Positions 1-11,600 of a stretch of 64,000 bases of DNA are shown here, one piece after another. Each line of letters opens with the position of its first letter. The first letter of the stretch is position 1. The DNA is taken from the NCBI RefSeq assembly GCF_003112515.1, contig NZ_BEVZ01000002.1, forward strand, positions 930,001 to 994,000, read 5' to 3'. Below the pieces are notes generated by a model. The model was not told where the DNA came from and did no database searches. It saw only the letters and a program-made list of their open reading frames with translations. A program made the translations under genes and the position numbers. Source of the stretch: Streptomyces fragilis. Its GTDB lineage: Bacteria; Actinomycetota; Actinomycetes; Streptomycetales; Streptomycetaceae.

Positions 1-510
1 CGCAGTGCTGCCGTCGTAGTGACTCAGGTGGATCCGCTCGGTCCCGTCCGTCAGGTGGTCGACGGCGCCGCACAGGGAGTCGAGGCCGCCGCTCAGGAGC
101 ATGACGTCGTCGGCCGGTGCCAAGGGGGCCAGCGTGCGATTGACGGGTGCGGCAGGCACGGCGCGCAGCAGCCATACGTCACCGGTGAGCCAGTGCAACA
201 GTTCTTCGACGAGTTGTCCGCATTCGCTGTTCCAGGGGTCGGGATTCACCGTGTGGGCGGTGAGCTCGATCGTTCGTACGAACGTAAGGGGGCGGCGGGC
301 GGTGCGGTCGGCGAGATAGGCCGAGGTGGCGATGCGAGCCAGGTCAGCGGCCGCGACGGGGGCTGGCCCGATCAGGTCCAGGTCCCACCCCAGGGTACCG
401 GTGACGTCCGTGGTGGGTCCGTCGGCACGTGTGCGGGCCCAGCGCAGAGGTGTGGCGGCGGGGTTGTGCTGCTGGGCGTCGTGCGGCAGCACTTCGATGG
501 CGGTGGTCAT
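1..510 (-). CDS. qatC: QatC, QueC-like ATP-pyrophosphatase of a Qat defence system (3' end cut by window)
   Basis: The reverse strand reads 170 codons from an ATG at 510 to the window edge with no stop. About residue 142 it carries the PP-loop signature LLSGGLDSLCGA, the ATP-binding motif of the QueC/7-cyano-deazaguanine synthase family. In Qat systems this family member (QatC) follows QatA and QatB, exactly as here. The ATG overlaps the qatB stop as ATGA, so the two genes are translationally coupled. The chemistry of QatC in defence is not settled; by homology it would activate a substrate by adenylation. A qatD (TatD-like nuclease) is expected just outside the window. The call rests on the motif plus gene order. 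Confidence 0.88.
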   Translation of the reverse strand, partial: MTTAIEVLPHDAQQHNPAATPLRWARTRADGPTTDVTGTLGWDLDLIGPAPVAAADLARIATSAYLADRTARRPLTFVRTIELTAHTVNPDPWNSECGQLVEELLHWLTGDVWLLRAVPAAPVNRTLAPLAPADDVMLLSGGLDSLCGAVDHLTDGTERIHLSHYDGSTA

Positions 511-1346
511 GATCGTCGTGCGCGCAGCATGCGCAGTGCCTCCCCGGTCACCTTGGCTGCTGTTGTGGTGAATTGCTGTACGGTCATGCGTCGTGCATCA
601 GGGATGATCAGGCGCTTGAGTCGGCGCTCCAGCCAAGAGCGGAGCCATCGCTGCTTGCGGATCGCTTCCTGCGCGGTCAGGTTGCCCTGGGCCTTTTGCG
701 AGCCGAGTTCGACCAGGGACAGCTCGTAGATCCATTCGACGACCAGTCCTCGCAGACCCTCCTGTGGGGCGGGCGGCTCTGAGTCGAGGAGCACAGCCTT
801 GACCCATCTCGTGGCGGCTTTCCTCAGAGCGGCTTCGTCGGGGTGGCCGGCATCGCCGAGGACAGCCTGCAGGATACGGGAGATCTGTGCCCGTGGTCCC
901 AGACTGCGCAGTTCGGCAAGATCGAGGCCCAGTTCTCGCAGGCGGGCTGCGTCGCCGTTGCGCAGGGCATAGGCACCGGCAACGGCGGCAGCTCCGCGGG
1001 CAGAGCCTTTGAGGACCTGCCGTCGAGATCCTGCGCCGACTCTGCCTGCGGGGGCTTGTGCCCTTCCGCCGGAGCTTCCTCCCCCGCCGCCACGGGGAGG
1101 GACGAGCAGCGCGGAGAGCGGATAGCCGGTGGCCGAGGGCCTCCCGTGTTCCGCGTCGTCGTTCTGCAGCGCCGTGGACAGAGCGCTTAGAACACTGTCG
1201 AGGAGTAGTTGCTGTCCCTCGACGGGATCGGGTATGTCGCCCGGTCCGGTGCCGGATGATGCTGCGCCGGACAGCGCGTCGAAGGCGTCGTGGGCCTGCT
1301 GCCAGTCCGCTGTGCCGCTGCCTCCGTAGGAGCCAGAGGTGCCCAT
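507..1346 (-). CDS. qatB: QatB, Qat anti-phage system protein
   Basis: A 279-residue protein with the N-terminus MGTSGSYGGSGTADW, which I recognise as characteristic of QatB proteins (MGTSxSYGG start). A Gly-rich low-complexity stretch lies near residues 85-100, and the rest is alpha-helical and Arg-rich. No enzymatic motif is visible; the family role in Qat is unknown. Its ATG shares one base with the qatA stop (TGATG) and its own stop overlaps the qatC start (ATGA), so the three genes form one translational unit. The identification depends on the N-terminus and on sitting between a KAP NTPase and a QueC-like gene. Confidence 0.88.
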   Translation of the reverse strand: MGTSGSYGGSGTADWQQAHDAFDALSGAASSGTGPGDIPDPVEGQQLLLDSVLSALSTALQNDDAEHGRPSATGYPLSALLVPPRGGGGGSSGGRAQAPAGRVGAGSRRQVLKGSARGAAAVAGAYALRNGDAARLRELGLDLAELRSLGPRAQISRILQAVLGDAGHPDEAALRKAATRWVKAVLLDSEPPAPQEGLRGLVVEWIYELSLVELGSQKAQGNLTAQEAIRKQRWLRSWLERRLKRLIIPDARRMTVQQFTTTAAKVTGEALRMLRARRS

Positions 1347-3049
1347 CAGGACTGCTCCATCGTGGTCTGCGCGTGCTCTCGCACCGCCGGTTCGATGTCT
1401 GTCTCCTGTGCCAGCCGGGGGATCAACGCGCGGAGTTCATCGACGTCACTGGCATCCAGGTCGACGACGGCTCCGGGCAGGAGGTACTTGCGTACCTCCC
1501 ACAGGCCCTCGGCGATGGCCGCCCGCAGCTCGGGGGAGTGCTTCGCTATGTGGACGAGAGATTCGACCAGCGGATCGGTCTCTGTTTCCCGTCGTGCCCG
1601 CTGGATCAGTGCATGAACCACTGCCTGTTGGTCGGCGATGGGGGCGGCCACGACCTCTTTCTGGGCGTCGTTGCGGTGTGGGTCCGAGGCACTGGCCAGG
1701 TCGCTCACCCAGGTGAGCTGCTGCTGTGTCAGGGAGGCTGCGGCGGTGAGGCTCACCAGTGCCGCGGCCAGGCTCAGGTAGGGGCCGATTGGGGCGTTGA
1801 CGAGGTCGGGGTCGGACGCAGCCCACTCCTTGCTCATCTCGCTGACCTCGTCCGGTTTCACTCCCTGCTCGTCACGTCCCCAAGCCTGCCAGCGTTCCAG
1901 CAATTCGCTGCGCTGGGTCTCCTGAAGGCCGACGAGGGTTTCGAAGTCCTTGGTGTGGCTGTCCTCCAACAGCATGAGCTTGGCGATCACCGAGGCGTCG
2001 ATGTCGATGCCGTGCCGCTCGGCGATCCGGGTGCGTAGTGCAAACGCGTTCAGAAACCGCTTGATGCTGCGGGGGCTGCCCGAGCGGTGGGTGGATAGAC
2101 CTTCGGCGAACCGGCTGGCCAGCCGCAGGATGTCGGCATCGGGTTCCCACGCCAGATCCTGCATGTCGGCCAGCACCGGTGACAGGCCCCGGGCGCGGCG
2201 CTGTTGTGCGTGTCCGATCAGCTGCGTGTAGTGGTCCTCTTGGGGGCAGCGCCGTTCGGACAGCAGGAGGGCGATGTAGGCCGCGGCCTCGTCCGTGCTG
2301 ATGCGAGGTAGCGACAGCGGTAGTTGGACGATCTTTTCCAGATAGCGTTCCGCGAATTGCTCGCCGCGGCCGGTGGCGTCAAGGCTGACGGCGATGGACT
2401 CCCGCACCATCTGCTGGTCTGCCGCCAGGACGAAGGCCACCTTCTCCACCGACAGGAAGAGCTTGATTGCCTCCAGGGTGGCCATCACGGCATCTGGCAA
2501 ACACCGGTCAAGGTCGTCCACCAGGACAACCAGCCGCTTCAACGATGTCAGCCCCTGGAGCAGCTCGGCGAACACGCTGCGGAAACCGGCCAGGCTCCTG
2601 GCGTCTCCCTTGGACCGAGGGGTGAGCGCTTCGACGAGTTCGGCTGTCTGAGCCACCAGCCTGCCGCGGGCCATGCTGGAGGCGACGCGTGACCAGCTGA
2701 TGCGCTCCTGGAGGTCGTTGACGGAGTCCTCGAGTTTTCCCTCGCCGTCCGCGTAGGTGGTGAGCAGGTCCTGCAGGATTTCACCGATGACGGCACCGCG
2801 CACATCGAACTGGTCGTCGAACTCCCAGGGGTCGAGACGGACGACACGGTATCCGGTCTGCTGGCTCAGTTCTCTCTCCAGGAGCCCCAACACGGTGGAT
2901 TTCCCCCCACCCCAGGGAGCGTTGATCCCAATGGTCACGGGATCCAGAGACGGAGACTGCAGTGCCGCCACCACAGTGTCGACGATCGAGGTGAACCCCA
3001 GAAGGTCAACAGTTGTCGGGTTATCGTCCCACAGCTGCAACTCGCTCAC
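1346..3049 (-). CDS. qatA: QatA, KAP-family P-loop NTPase of a Qat defence system
   Basis: A 567-residue KAP P-loop NTPase. The Walker A motif NAPWGGGKST lies near residue 45 and Walker B VVLVDDLDRC near residue 175, the usual KAP arrangement. In Qat systems this ATPase is thought to power or sense infection together with QatB, QatC and QatD. I chose the GTG at 3049, giving MSELQLWDDNP, because it follows a run of six G and matches the typical KAP start. A GTG at 3082 would add 11 residues and has a poorer ribosome binding site. The 294 bases upstream (3050-3343) separate it from the preceding operon and must hold the qat promoter; I see no clear -10/-35 pair there. Confidence 0.9.
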   Translation of the reverse strand: MSELQLWDDNPTTVDLLGFTSIVDTVVAALQSPSLDPVTIGINAPWGGGKSTVLGLLERELSQQTGYRVVRLDPWEFDDQFDVRGAVIGEILQDLLTTYADGEGKLEDSVNDLQERISWSRVASSMARGRLVAQTAELVEALTPRSKGDARSLAGFRSVFAELLQGLTSLKRLVVLVDDLDRCLPDAVMATLEAIKLFLSVEKVAFVLAADQQMVRESIAVSLDATGRGEQFAERYLEKIVQLPLSLPRISTDEAAAYIALLLSERRCPQEDHYTQLIGHAQQRRARGLSPVLADMQDLAWEPDADILRLASRFAEGLSTHRSGSPRSIKRFLNAFALRTRIAERHGIDIDASVIAKLMLLEDSHTKDFETLVGLQETQRSELLERWQAWGRDEQGVKPDEVSEMSKEWAASDPDLVNAPIGPYLSLAAALVSLTAAASLTQQQLTWVSDLASASDPHRNDAQKEVVAAPIADQQAVVHALIQRARRETETDPLVESLVHIAKHSPELRAAIAEGLWEVRKYLLPGAVVDLDASDVDELRALIPRLAQETDIEPAVREHAQTTMEQS

Positions 3050-3343
3050 CTTGCGCCCCCCGGCACTCGTACACTCGCTCACTGCCTGACTCTTGGGCCG
3101 GCGTGATTCCTTCGGGAAACAGAGCAGCGTTACATCGCGACGAACCCCGGTGCTCGAACATGCATCCGGCGGTTCGGGCCAGGGTCACCCCCTTCACCTC
3201 TCTCATCTCTATCACAGCGCTTCCGCACTCTCACGCTGCGACCCTGCCCGGATTGCTGAAGCGGACGATCAGACGGCTCGGATTTGCTGCCGCGCCACCA
3301 CGACGGCTCACGGGGCAGCCCATCCTGCCTCAGCTTTCCTGCG

Positions 3344-5680
3344 TCATTTGGCCGCAGACGGTAGGAACGGGCTCGGCTTGCCGTGCCAGGAGATGCGGAG
3401 GGCGTCTCGGGCTCGGGTGGCGGCGACGAAGAGTTGGTTGCGGCTCTTCTTGAGTTCGCGTTCGTAGCGCTTGGGGTCGGTGGTCTCGTACTTCCCGATG
3501 AGGGAGGTGCGGGGGAGGATGCCGTCGCTGGCGCCGACGATGGCGAGCTTCTGGTACTCGAGGCCCTTGAAGCGGTGCATGGTGCCGATGTGGACTTCGC
3601 CGCCGCCCTGGGGGCCGTCCTTGGTGAGGGTGGCGGTGGTGATGCCGTGCTTCATCTCCAGGTCGGCGGCGACGCGGCCGGCCATCTCGCCGTCGGCGAC
3701 GCAGACTGCCATGGTGCCGCTGGGGTCGCGCACGGTGCCGTCCTCGGAGGGCTGGGTGATCTCGGCGCGCCACCGTTTGAGGGCTTCGGCGAGCTGGTCG
3801 ATCTCGTCGGTCCAGTCGGTGCAGGCGACGAGTTCGGGGGCGGGGCCGCGGAGCAGGGAGTGGTAGCCGTCGAGGGTGTCGGTGCCGTCGTCGAGGTCGT
3901 CGTAGGTGCCGCCGCGGACGACCTGGGCGGCCTGGTCGAGGATTTCCTGGGTGGTGCGGTAGCTGAGGGTCAGCTTCGAGGAGCGGCCGCGGATGTTGAT
4001 GCCGACGGTGGAGAGGGTGACCTGGCGGTCGTAGATCCGCTGGTGGGTGTCGCTGGCGATGAAGAGGTCGTCCGGGCCGGGGGCGGCCATGGCGCGGAGC
4101 ATCTTCCAGTGGGCGGGGCTGAGGTCCTGGGCCTCGTCGACGACGATGTGCTGGTAGCGGTGGCGGACGTAACGCACCGCGGAGCTCTTGTCGTCCAGGT
4201 GGATCAGGTCGCCGCCGCCGATGTTCTCCTTGTGCTCGGCCCGGGCGCGGATCTTGCGGGCGCGGTCCATCTCGTAGCGGGCGGCGCGCTCGGCGGCCTG
4301 GGCCCAGGTTTCGCGGCCCATGGCGTTGAGGCGCAGGGTGAACTGGTCGAGGAGCTTCCAGATGGCCGCGCGGTCGGGGCGGGTGAGGGCACGGCCCATG
4401 CCGGCGCGGCGGGCCTTGAAGTAGTCCTGGCGGGTCCCGATGGACTGGCCGAGGACGACCTGCTCCCACTCGTCGAAGAGGAACTCGGCGTCCCAGCGCT
4501 GCTCGTCGTGCTCGAAGAGGACTTCGCGGAGTACGTCCAGGGCCCGGTCGTCGGTGATGAGGCTGCGCTGGGCGCCGGGTGCGGAGTTCTCGTTGATGAC
4601 CTTCTGGGCGAGCTGGTCGATGTGCTTGATGTCGACCCGGTCGAGCAGGGCCGGGTCCATGAGGGAGGTGAGCCGGGAGCGCAGGTCGGCGGTGAGGTTC
4701 TTGGTGTAGGTGGTCAGGAGGATCGGCTTGGTGTGGCCGGGCGGCAGGGCGGCGGCGAGGCGGGCGACGCGGTGCAGGGCGACGATGGTCTTGCCGGTTC
4801 CCGGTCCGCCGCTGACGCGGGCCGGGCCGCTGTAGTTCCGCTCGACGATCTTGCGCTGGGTGGGGTGGAGGTAGACCTTCCAGGCGCGGAAGTCGCCTTC
4901 GGCGAGGACGTTGCGGATGTCGTCGTCGACGGTGGTGACCGCGGTGCGGGTGAGGGCCGCGGCCATGTCGTCCTCGAAGCCCGGCTCGAGGTCGGTGGCG
5001 GCGGGCTGCGTGATCTCGCGCTCGACCTCGTCGACGGACATGCCGGCGCCGAGGCCGGTGAGGACCTCGGCGGTCAGCCGCGGGGCCCCTGTGATGAGCT
5101 GGTCGAGCTCCTCGTCGGTCGTGACGGTCAGGGCGAGGTCGACGAGGGCGTCGGCGACGCCGAGGCGGCGCAGGTCCTCCGCGGTGCAGCCGTGGAGGAG
5201 CGGTTCGGCGGGGGCGGTCGGCGCCTGCTGAGCCGCCGGCATGGGCGACGGTGCGGGCATGGGGGTCGGCTCGGGTGCCGTGGTCGGCTCGTCGGGGGCG
5301 GGGGTGAGCTGGAGTCCCGCGCGCTGGAGGACGCTCTGGCCGACGGTGGCGAGGTCGACGAACTCGATCTCGCCGGTGATCCGGTTGATGGCGACCGTGA
5401 GCTCTTCGTACACGTCCTTGCGGTGACGGACGGCGACGATGAGCCACTGCTGGACGCCGTCGGCGCCAACGCCGGCGCGGGCGAGAAGAGCCCGGTAGGA
5501 CCGGTCGATCTTCGCGCGGAAGATGCGGCCGTCGCCCTTGAGCGGCTTGAGATCGAGACTCGGGTGATCAGGGTCGATACGGAACTGGTGACAGAAGTCG
5601 TAGAACTTCGTCTTGACCGACGAGTCCATCTTGTAGAGCTCGTTCTCGGCCTTCTGGTAGAGGCTGAGGCGTGCGGTCAT
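3344..5680 (-). CDS. UvrD/Rep-type superfamily 1 helicase with RelE-like N-terminal domain
   Basis: A 778-residue protein and the last gene of the DISARM-like operon. Residues 1-105 look like a RelE/ParE-fold domain (basic, with the pattern GDGRIFRAKIDRSYRALL). An Ala/Pro-rich linker follows at about 130-190. The helicase motor has Walker A SGGPGTGKT near 292, DEAQDLSP near 513, HRFKGLEYQ near 708 and VAATRAR near 755, all superfamily 1 motifs. The ATG at 5680 overlaps the upstream stop as ATGA. Canonical class 1 DISARM ends with drmC (phospholipase-D fold), so a UvrD helicase in this slot is unusual. Whether the RelE-like part cleaves RNA or only binds is unknown. Confidence 0.85.
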   Translation of the reverse strand: MTARLSLYQKAENELYKMDSSVKTKFYDFCHQFRIDPDHPSLDLKPLKGDGRIFRAKIDRSYRALLARAGVGADGVQQWLIVAVRHRKDVYEELTVAINRITGEIEFVDLATVGQSVLQRAGLQLTPAPDEPTTAPEPTPMPAPSPMPAAQQAPTAPAEPLLHGCTAEDLRRLGVADALVDLALTVTTDEELDQLITGAPRLTAEVLTGLGAGMSVDEVEREITQPAATDLEPGFEDDMAAALTRTAVTTVDDDIRNVLAEGDFRAWKVYLHPTQRKIVERNYSGPARVSGGPGTGKTIVALHRVARLAAALPPGHTKPILLTTYTKNLTADLRSRLTSLMDPALLDRVDIKHIDQLAQKVINENSAPGAQRSLITDDRALDVLREVLFEHDEQRWDAEFLFDEWEQVVLGQSIGTRQDYFKARRAGMGRALTRPDRAAIWKLLDQFTLRLNAMGRETWAQAAERAARYEMDRARKIRARAEHKENIGGGDLIHLDDKSSAVRYVRHRYQHIVVDEAQDLSPAHWKMLRAMAAPGPDDLFIASDTHQRIYDRQVTLSTVGINIRGRSSKLTLSYRTTQEILDQAAQVVRGGTYDDLDDGTDTLDGYHSLLRGPAPELVACTDWTDEIDQLAEALKRWRAEITQPSEDGTVRDPSGTMAVCVADGEMAGRVAADLEMKHGITTATLTKDGPQGGGEVHIGTMHRFKGLEYQKLAIVGASDGILPRTSLIGKYETTDPKRYERELKKSRNQLFVAATRARDALRISWHGKPSPFLPSAAK

Positions 5681-8600
5681 CGTGCGGCACCCTGTTCTTC
5701 GGAGTCGGGTCGGTCGGTGGCGTCGGGGAGAAGGTCCAACAGAGCCTGCAGGTCGGCGAGCCAGTCGTCGGCCGAGCGGACGGTGAAACCGGCGTCGCGG
5801 TAGGCGCGCCAGGTCTTGTGGCTCTCTCCGTCGTCCTGGTCGTACGGGGCGGCCATCACGGCGATGCGCAGGTCGCCGTGGTCCCAGACGAAGTCGGCGA
5901 GCCATCCGCGCTCACCCAGCTCGTGGCCGTAGGCGGGGGCCTTCTTGCCGCCGTCGGCCAGCGCATGGGCCAGGCGGGTGAGGGGAGTGTCGGGTTCGTC
6001 CTCGTCGAGGTACACGAGGATTTCCTCGTCCCACAGCAGGTCCCGCACGGCCGCCTCGAGAGGCGTGGCGTCGGAGGCGGCGGCGGCGGGAGCCGGCGCC
6101 GGTGACGGGGGCGGTGCGGCGGTGCCGTGCCGCATGACGAGGGACTCCAGCTCGCCGACGCCGCCGAACGCCTTCAGGACGGCGGTGTCGAACCTGCCAG
6201 CGGTGGCGGTGGTCAGCTGGATGCCGTCTCCGCCGTCGTGGGCGAGGAACTGCAGGATATTGGACCACTGGAGCCAGGAGCGCCAGCGCGCCTTGTGCTC
6301 GGGTGTGCCGAGCTGGTCGTCGGCGGTGTCGTCCAGGCAGACCAGGGCGGTCCAGTGGCTGGTGGCCGCGTCTACGAGGAAGGCGACCGGGAGGCCGCTG
6401 TCGTCGCACGTCTGGAACAGGTTGAGCGTGCCGGTGCCCTGGACCGGCGCCGGGTCGATGCCGTCCGTGCGGCCCCACGCACCGAGGAGACGGTCGAGGA
6501 CCTCACGGGTCTGGGCCGGGGTTCCGTTGCCGACGAGTATGTCCTGGCCTGTCGCGAGGAGTCCGCCGACCACGGCCGAGGCCCGCTTGCCCCATGCGGC
6601 GTTGTCGGGGCTGCGCAGGTAGGCGAGGAGCATGCTCATCGGGTCGGCGAACGCGGTGGTCCCGAGGTCGTCCCCGCCACGGTCGGCGTAGAGCTGCTTC
6701 GCCACGTCCTGGGCGCTGCGCGGGTACGGCGGCCACACCGGCTCGGGCGCCGGCTGCTTCGCGGACGACTCCGCTGTCTTCGTCATCCGTTCGAAGGCGT
6801 CGAGGTCGTCCCAGGTGAGCTGGAAGACGGTGCGTCCCTCGACCCGGAGCCGGTTGCGCTTGTCGGCGTCGCCGGCCAGGCGGTTGTGACGGCGGGTGGC
6901 ATGGAAGCGGTGCCCGTCGAGATAGACGGTGATCTTCTGCTTGGGCCCGTCGGTGCGCTCAAAGGTGAAGTCGGTGCGGGTGTAGCCCTCGTTGCGCTGG
7001 GCGGTCAACCGCCAGCCGTGGACGGTTCCGAACTCGTCCAGGCGGAGGTAGGCGCTGTTGTCGCCGCTCTCCTCCAGGACGGTGTCGCCACGCTGGCCGG
7101 CCCAGCCGCGCAGCGCCTTCAGGAAACGCGCCTCGAGGTCGGACTCGACCTGCCCGTCCAGCCCGATCTGATCGGTGTTGCCGACCTGCACGGTCTCCCA
7201 GGCGTCGGACTCGGTGCCGAGCAGCTCGTCGAGGATCTCGAGAGCCGACTGGCGGGAGACCTTCTCGATGTACTGCTCGTCGGCGTACAGGTACAGGCAG
7301 CGATGGCAGGCCGGCCCGCCCTCACCGTTGCAGGGGCATTCCAGGAGGATCCGGCGTGCACTGTCGAGGACCTGGCGGAAGGCCGCCGGGTCGGTGAGGC
7401 GATCGAGGTAGCCGGTGCCGTGGGGGAGACGGTCGTAGAGCACGAGGAAGTGCCGCTTCTCCGCGGTGTCACGGTCCGGCATGGTGGCGAGAGTCGTGTC
7501 GAGGTGCTGCGGGTCGCCGCCGAACGCGTCGTCCACACCCAGGCGCAGGGCTGCCTGGAAGGAGTGGACCTTCTCCTCGACGAGGACGGTCGCGGCCGGC
7601 AGCAGGATGCGCAGTGCCTCGGTCTCCAGCTCGTGGGCGAGCAGAACCGGCTGCTCCTGCGCCACCCCCTTCTGGCCTCGGCGCAGAGGACACCATGGCG
7701 TGTGGTGCTTGAGTTCGCGTTGACGGTTGTCCGAGCTGTCGAGAGCATCGCGGTCGTCGTCGAAGACCGGACGGCCGTCGGCGCTCGCAGCCCCGCACGA
7801 CGTGCACACGTGGAAGGGAGCGATCCGCACGGGCTTCCCGGCGAGCTGCCCGTTCTCGTTGGCGCCGATGCTGAGCGGACCGACGTTGACCCGGCGGATG
7901 ACGGCCCCGCGGGTGTAGTCGACGCCGAAGATCTCCTTGGTGTGCCGCCACGACTTTCCCACCGCGAAGTGCTTCGGCTCGATGTCCACCATGTCGATGA
8001 CCGAGTAGAAACGCCGGTCGCGGTCGTCGCTCTCGTCACCGATCCTGGCGTCCTCCCGCTTCTCCCGGGCCGTGACGACGCTGGGCTGGACGACCTGCCA
8101 CAGGCTGCCGGAGTCGGCGATGCCTTCCTCGCCGCAGCGCGGGCAAGGACTGATGTCCGACTCGGCGTTTTCGGTGCGGACGTAGCCGCACGAGGGGCAG
8201 AAACGCCAGTGCCGCCAGTCCTGCTCCCGGCCGGTCATGATGTCGATGCCGGTGACGCGGTGCTTGTAGCCCTCGGCGTAGAAGGTGTTGCCGGGAGCGA
8301 GTTCCGACAGCGCGAAGCTGCGCGGCCGCCCGTACGAGAACGACTTCGACTTGTACCGGGCCCGGCCCTCGGGAGTGGTCCCCTCCGGCCAGAAGACCGT
8401 GGCATCCAGCGTCGTCGTGGCGTCGATCAAGGCGTAGTTGGGCAGGAGACCGAGGTCGCACAGCACTGTCTGGGCAGGCTGACGCTGGCGCGCGGCGCCC
8501 TGCTTGGAGACGGCGGCCAGCTCCGCCTCCAACTCGGCCTTCGTGCGCGCCTGTTCTTCGTCGCCTTCCTTCAGCTCGTCGATGGCTGAGCGAATCGTGC

Positions 8601-11600
8601 GGATGCGGGTGCGCAGCTTCTGGTTCTCACGCTCCCACTCACGCTCTGCCTTCTCGATCGCGCTGCGAATGCCCCGGACGGCGTACTGCTCGAGTTCCTC
8701 CCGGGCGGTGGCGCTCACGCCGGTCGGGAAGAGAGCGAGGAAGTCCGCTACGAGCTTCTTGCCGTGGGCGAGTGCGGCGTCAGTGAAGTCGGCGAGATAC
8801 CCGGAGGGCCCGAAGAGCTCGTCGACACGGCGCGACAGGGCGCCCAGGGGCCGGCCGTCCTCACGCAGCAGTCGGCCGCGCGCGGCGAGGTCGAGCAGAT
8901 GCGCGGTGTACTGGCGGCGCAGGATCTCCACGGCCGACAGGTAGGAGCCGGGCGGCACGATCCGCCCGTCGATCATGTCCCGCGGCCGGTCGAGGAAGTA
9001 TTGGTCACGGCGGGAGCGGTCGGGGATGGTCAGCAGGAAGGCGTTACCGGTGCGACGCCCGGCCCGGCCGGCCTGCTGGGCATAGTTCGCCGGCCGACGC
9101 GGGAGAGCGCCGAGAACGACGGCAGACAGGTCACCGATGTCGATGCCCATCTCCAGCGTCGGCGTGCACGACAGCACGTTCGGGTCGTTGAATCCGGTGC
9201 CGCTGCGGAACGCGCTCTCGACTCGCTCACGCTTGGCGCGGGTGAGCAGGCCCGTGTGTTCCGCCGTGATGACCTGGTAGGTGCCGGCCCGCCGGTACAG
9301 GCTGCGGTAGTAGTCGTCGCGGTAGTCGCGGTCCCGGTCGTGCCGGTCCACCGTCTCCAGCCACCGGTCGCCCGCGACCAGCCGGCCGGACGTGCAGCGG
9401 TACGCCGGACACGGCTGACCGTGGTACTGCCCCAGCAGCGACGGGTGGACGGTCTGCTCCCAGAAACACTTCGGGCAGCGCACGTACGCCTCGTTGACCT
9501 CCGCGTCACGCAGCAGCTGCAGACGCACCGCACCCGGCTGCAGACCGTAGAGGCGGACCGACGTGTCCCGCGGAGTGCGCGTGGCGAGAAGCCCGGCCTC
9601 CGTGAGCTGCGGCAGCAACCGCACCCAGAAATCGTCGGCCTGCTCGCGGGTCATGTCGAGGCAGCGCTGAGCCCAGGTCTGGTACCAGGACAGGCGCCCG
9701 GCGGCGAAGTCGAACTCGCTGCCCGGCTTGGGCCGGGCGAGCAGGAAGCTGGGAGCGGAGACGCCCTTGGGGAAGGCTTTCATGCCGGGCGGGCGGCCGC
9801 CCCAGATGAAGTAACGGCTGGTGCCCGCCTCGTCGAGGAACTTCTCCAGCCACCGGTGCCCCACGGCGCCTCGCGTGCGAAGCCGCTCCAGCAGGCCGCG
9901 CAGGAATGCCAGGTAGCGGGCGTCGTCGTGCGCGGTCAGCAGCAGCCCGCTCTGCTCGGACTCCTCATGGGCGGCGCGCACGATCGCCACGGCCGCCTGC
10001 TCGTCGGGGATGTCCACCCATGCGGCCGCGGTGCGCGTCAGCTCGAGGGTTCGCCCGTTGCGGGACCGATGACCGAACTCCATCACGGCCTCGAAGGCGA
10101 ACCGCTCGGCGATCAGGTCCCAGGTCTTCTTGTCCCCGCCGCGGCCCTTGCCCGACAGCAGACGTGCCACGCCGGTGTGGTCGTGCAGGTCCGGCGGGAC
10201 GACAGCGGCGAGCGTCTCACGGTCGGTGGTCGCCGCGACGACATCAGCGACCAGGTCGTTGAGCGCGCTGGAGCTCCGCTTGTTCAGATGCTTGGCGAAC
10301 AGGGCGCGCAGCGAGAACGTGTACGAGCGGGAGGCGACGAAACCGGCCCGGTGCGCGGCATCCTGCACCGAGTCGTTGAACATCAGCGTCTTCGTCTCGC
10401 GCTGCTCCTTGTCCATCTCCCCGCCGGTGAAGAGCTGGGTGATGGAGGCCGCGGCGAGCGCGGCGGCGCCGGTACCGAGGAACCGGATCGCGTTGTGGGT
10501 GCCGCAGGCCGGGCACCAGTCGTCCTTGGCGGCCCGCTCTGCCGTGTCGCCGAGCTGGACGAGGACGAACACCGAATCGGGGCCGTCGAGACGAGGGTTG
10601 CCCTCGTCGTCGTAGTCGCCGATCGGGCTCGGCAGGCGCAGGCGACGGGAGGGACCGTCGAGCACCATGAGCACACCTGCGCCGCCGGTGGTCAGCGACC
10701 GCTGGGCAGCCCGGTCCATCGCGCTCTTGCCGTTGCCCTCACGGGCCTCGTTGTCGGTGGCCGCCACCAAGGTGCGCACCTTGGTCTTCTCGGCGGTGAC
10801 CGAGGCGCGACGGATCTTGTGCGCCTCGAAGTTCAGCTCCTCGTGGTCCGATTCCGGCGCGAGAACCGACCAGCCGGAGCGCCCGCACTCACGGCAGTAC
10901 ACCGCGGGGAGGAAGATCTTCGTCTCCCGGGACATCGTGGTGTCCGGCGTCGTCCGCAGCTGACTCTGCGCACCGGGGGTGTCCCAAGCGAACTCGGCCT
11001 TCGGCCAGGGCAGAACACCACGCAGCATGCGCGTGACGGACCGCGCCCACTGGTGCACCGCCACCTGGACCAGGGGACGACTGACCCCGGCCGGCGCGTC
11101 CGGATCCCGGGCCACCGACAGCAGAGCGACGAACCGGGCCAGCGCCAGCGCGGCCAGCTGCGGCCGCGTCGTGATCACCTCGTCCCAGCTCTTCGCCCCG
11201 TTGAGGCGCATCACATGGAGCACCTCGTCGTAGGTACGCACCGTGCCGTCGAACGCCTTCAGGACCGCGTACGTGAGCCGATTGCGTTTCAACGCGGCCC
11301 CGAGCTCGACCGGGTCCGTGATACGCCGTCCGACCACCGCCTCGACGAGGTCGGCGAGAGCCTCGGGGCTGGAGGCTGGGTCGGGCAACGCAGTCAGCGC
11401 CTCGGGAGGAGTCGCCTGTCCGGGAAGGAACTTGGCGTCCGGGATCGACTCGTCGAGCATAAACTCGTCGACAGTGAGCCGCTCCTCACCCACGATCGCG
11501 TCCGCGGTGAACTCCGTACCGAAGACGTTGGTGGCCACGGACAGGAGCTGCTCCACGCCGTCCTCGTCCGTCCCGGAGGCCAGCGTCGCGGAGGTAGCCA

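Noticed and set aside
19..729. Plus-strand open frames at the left edge
   Set aside because: The minus strand encodes recognisable QatB and QatC with ATGA coupling across the same bases.
3383..5803. Long plus-strand open frame (about 800 codons) opposite the UvrD helicase
   Set aside because: It mirrors codon positions of the helicase, is Gly/Ala/Val/Asp-rich without motifs, and arises from high GC content.
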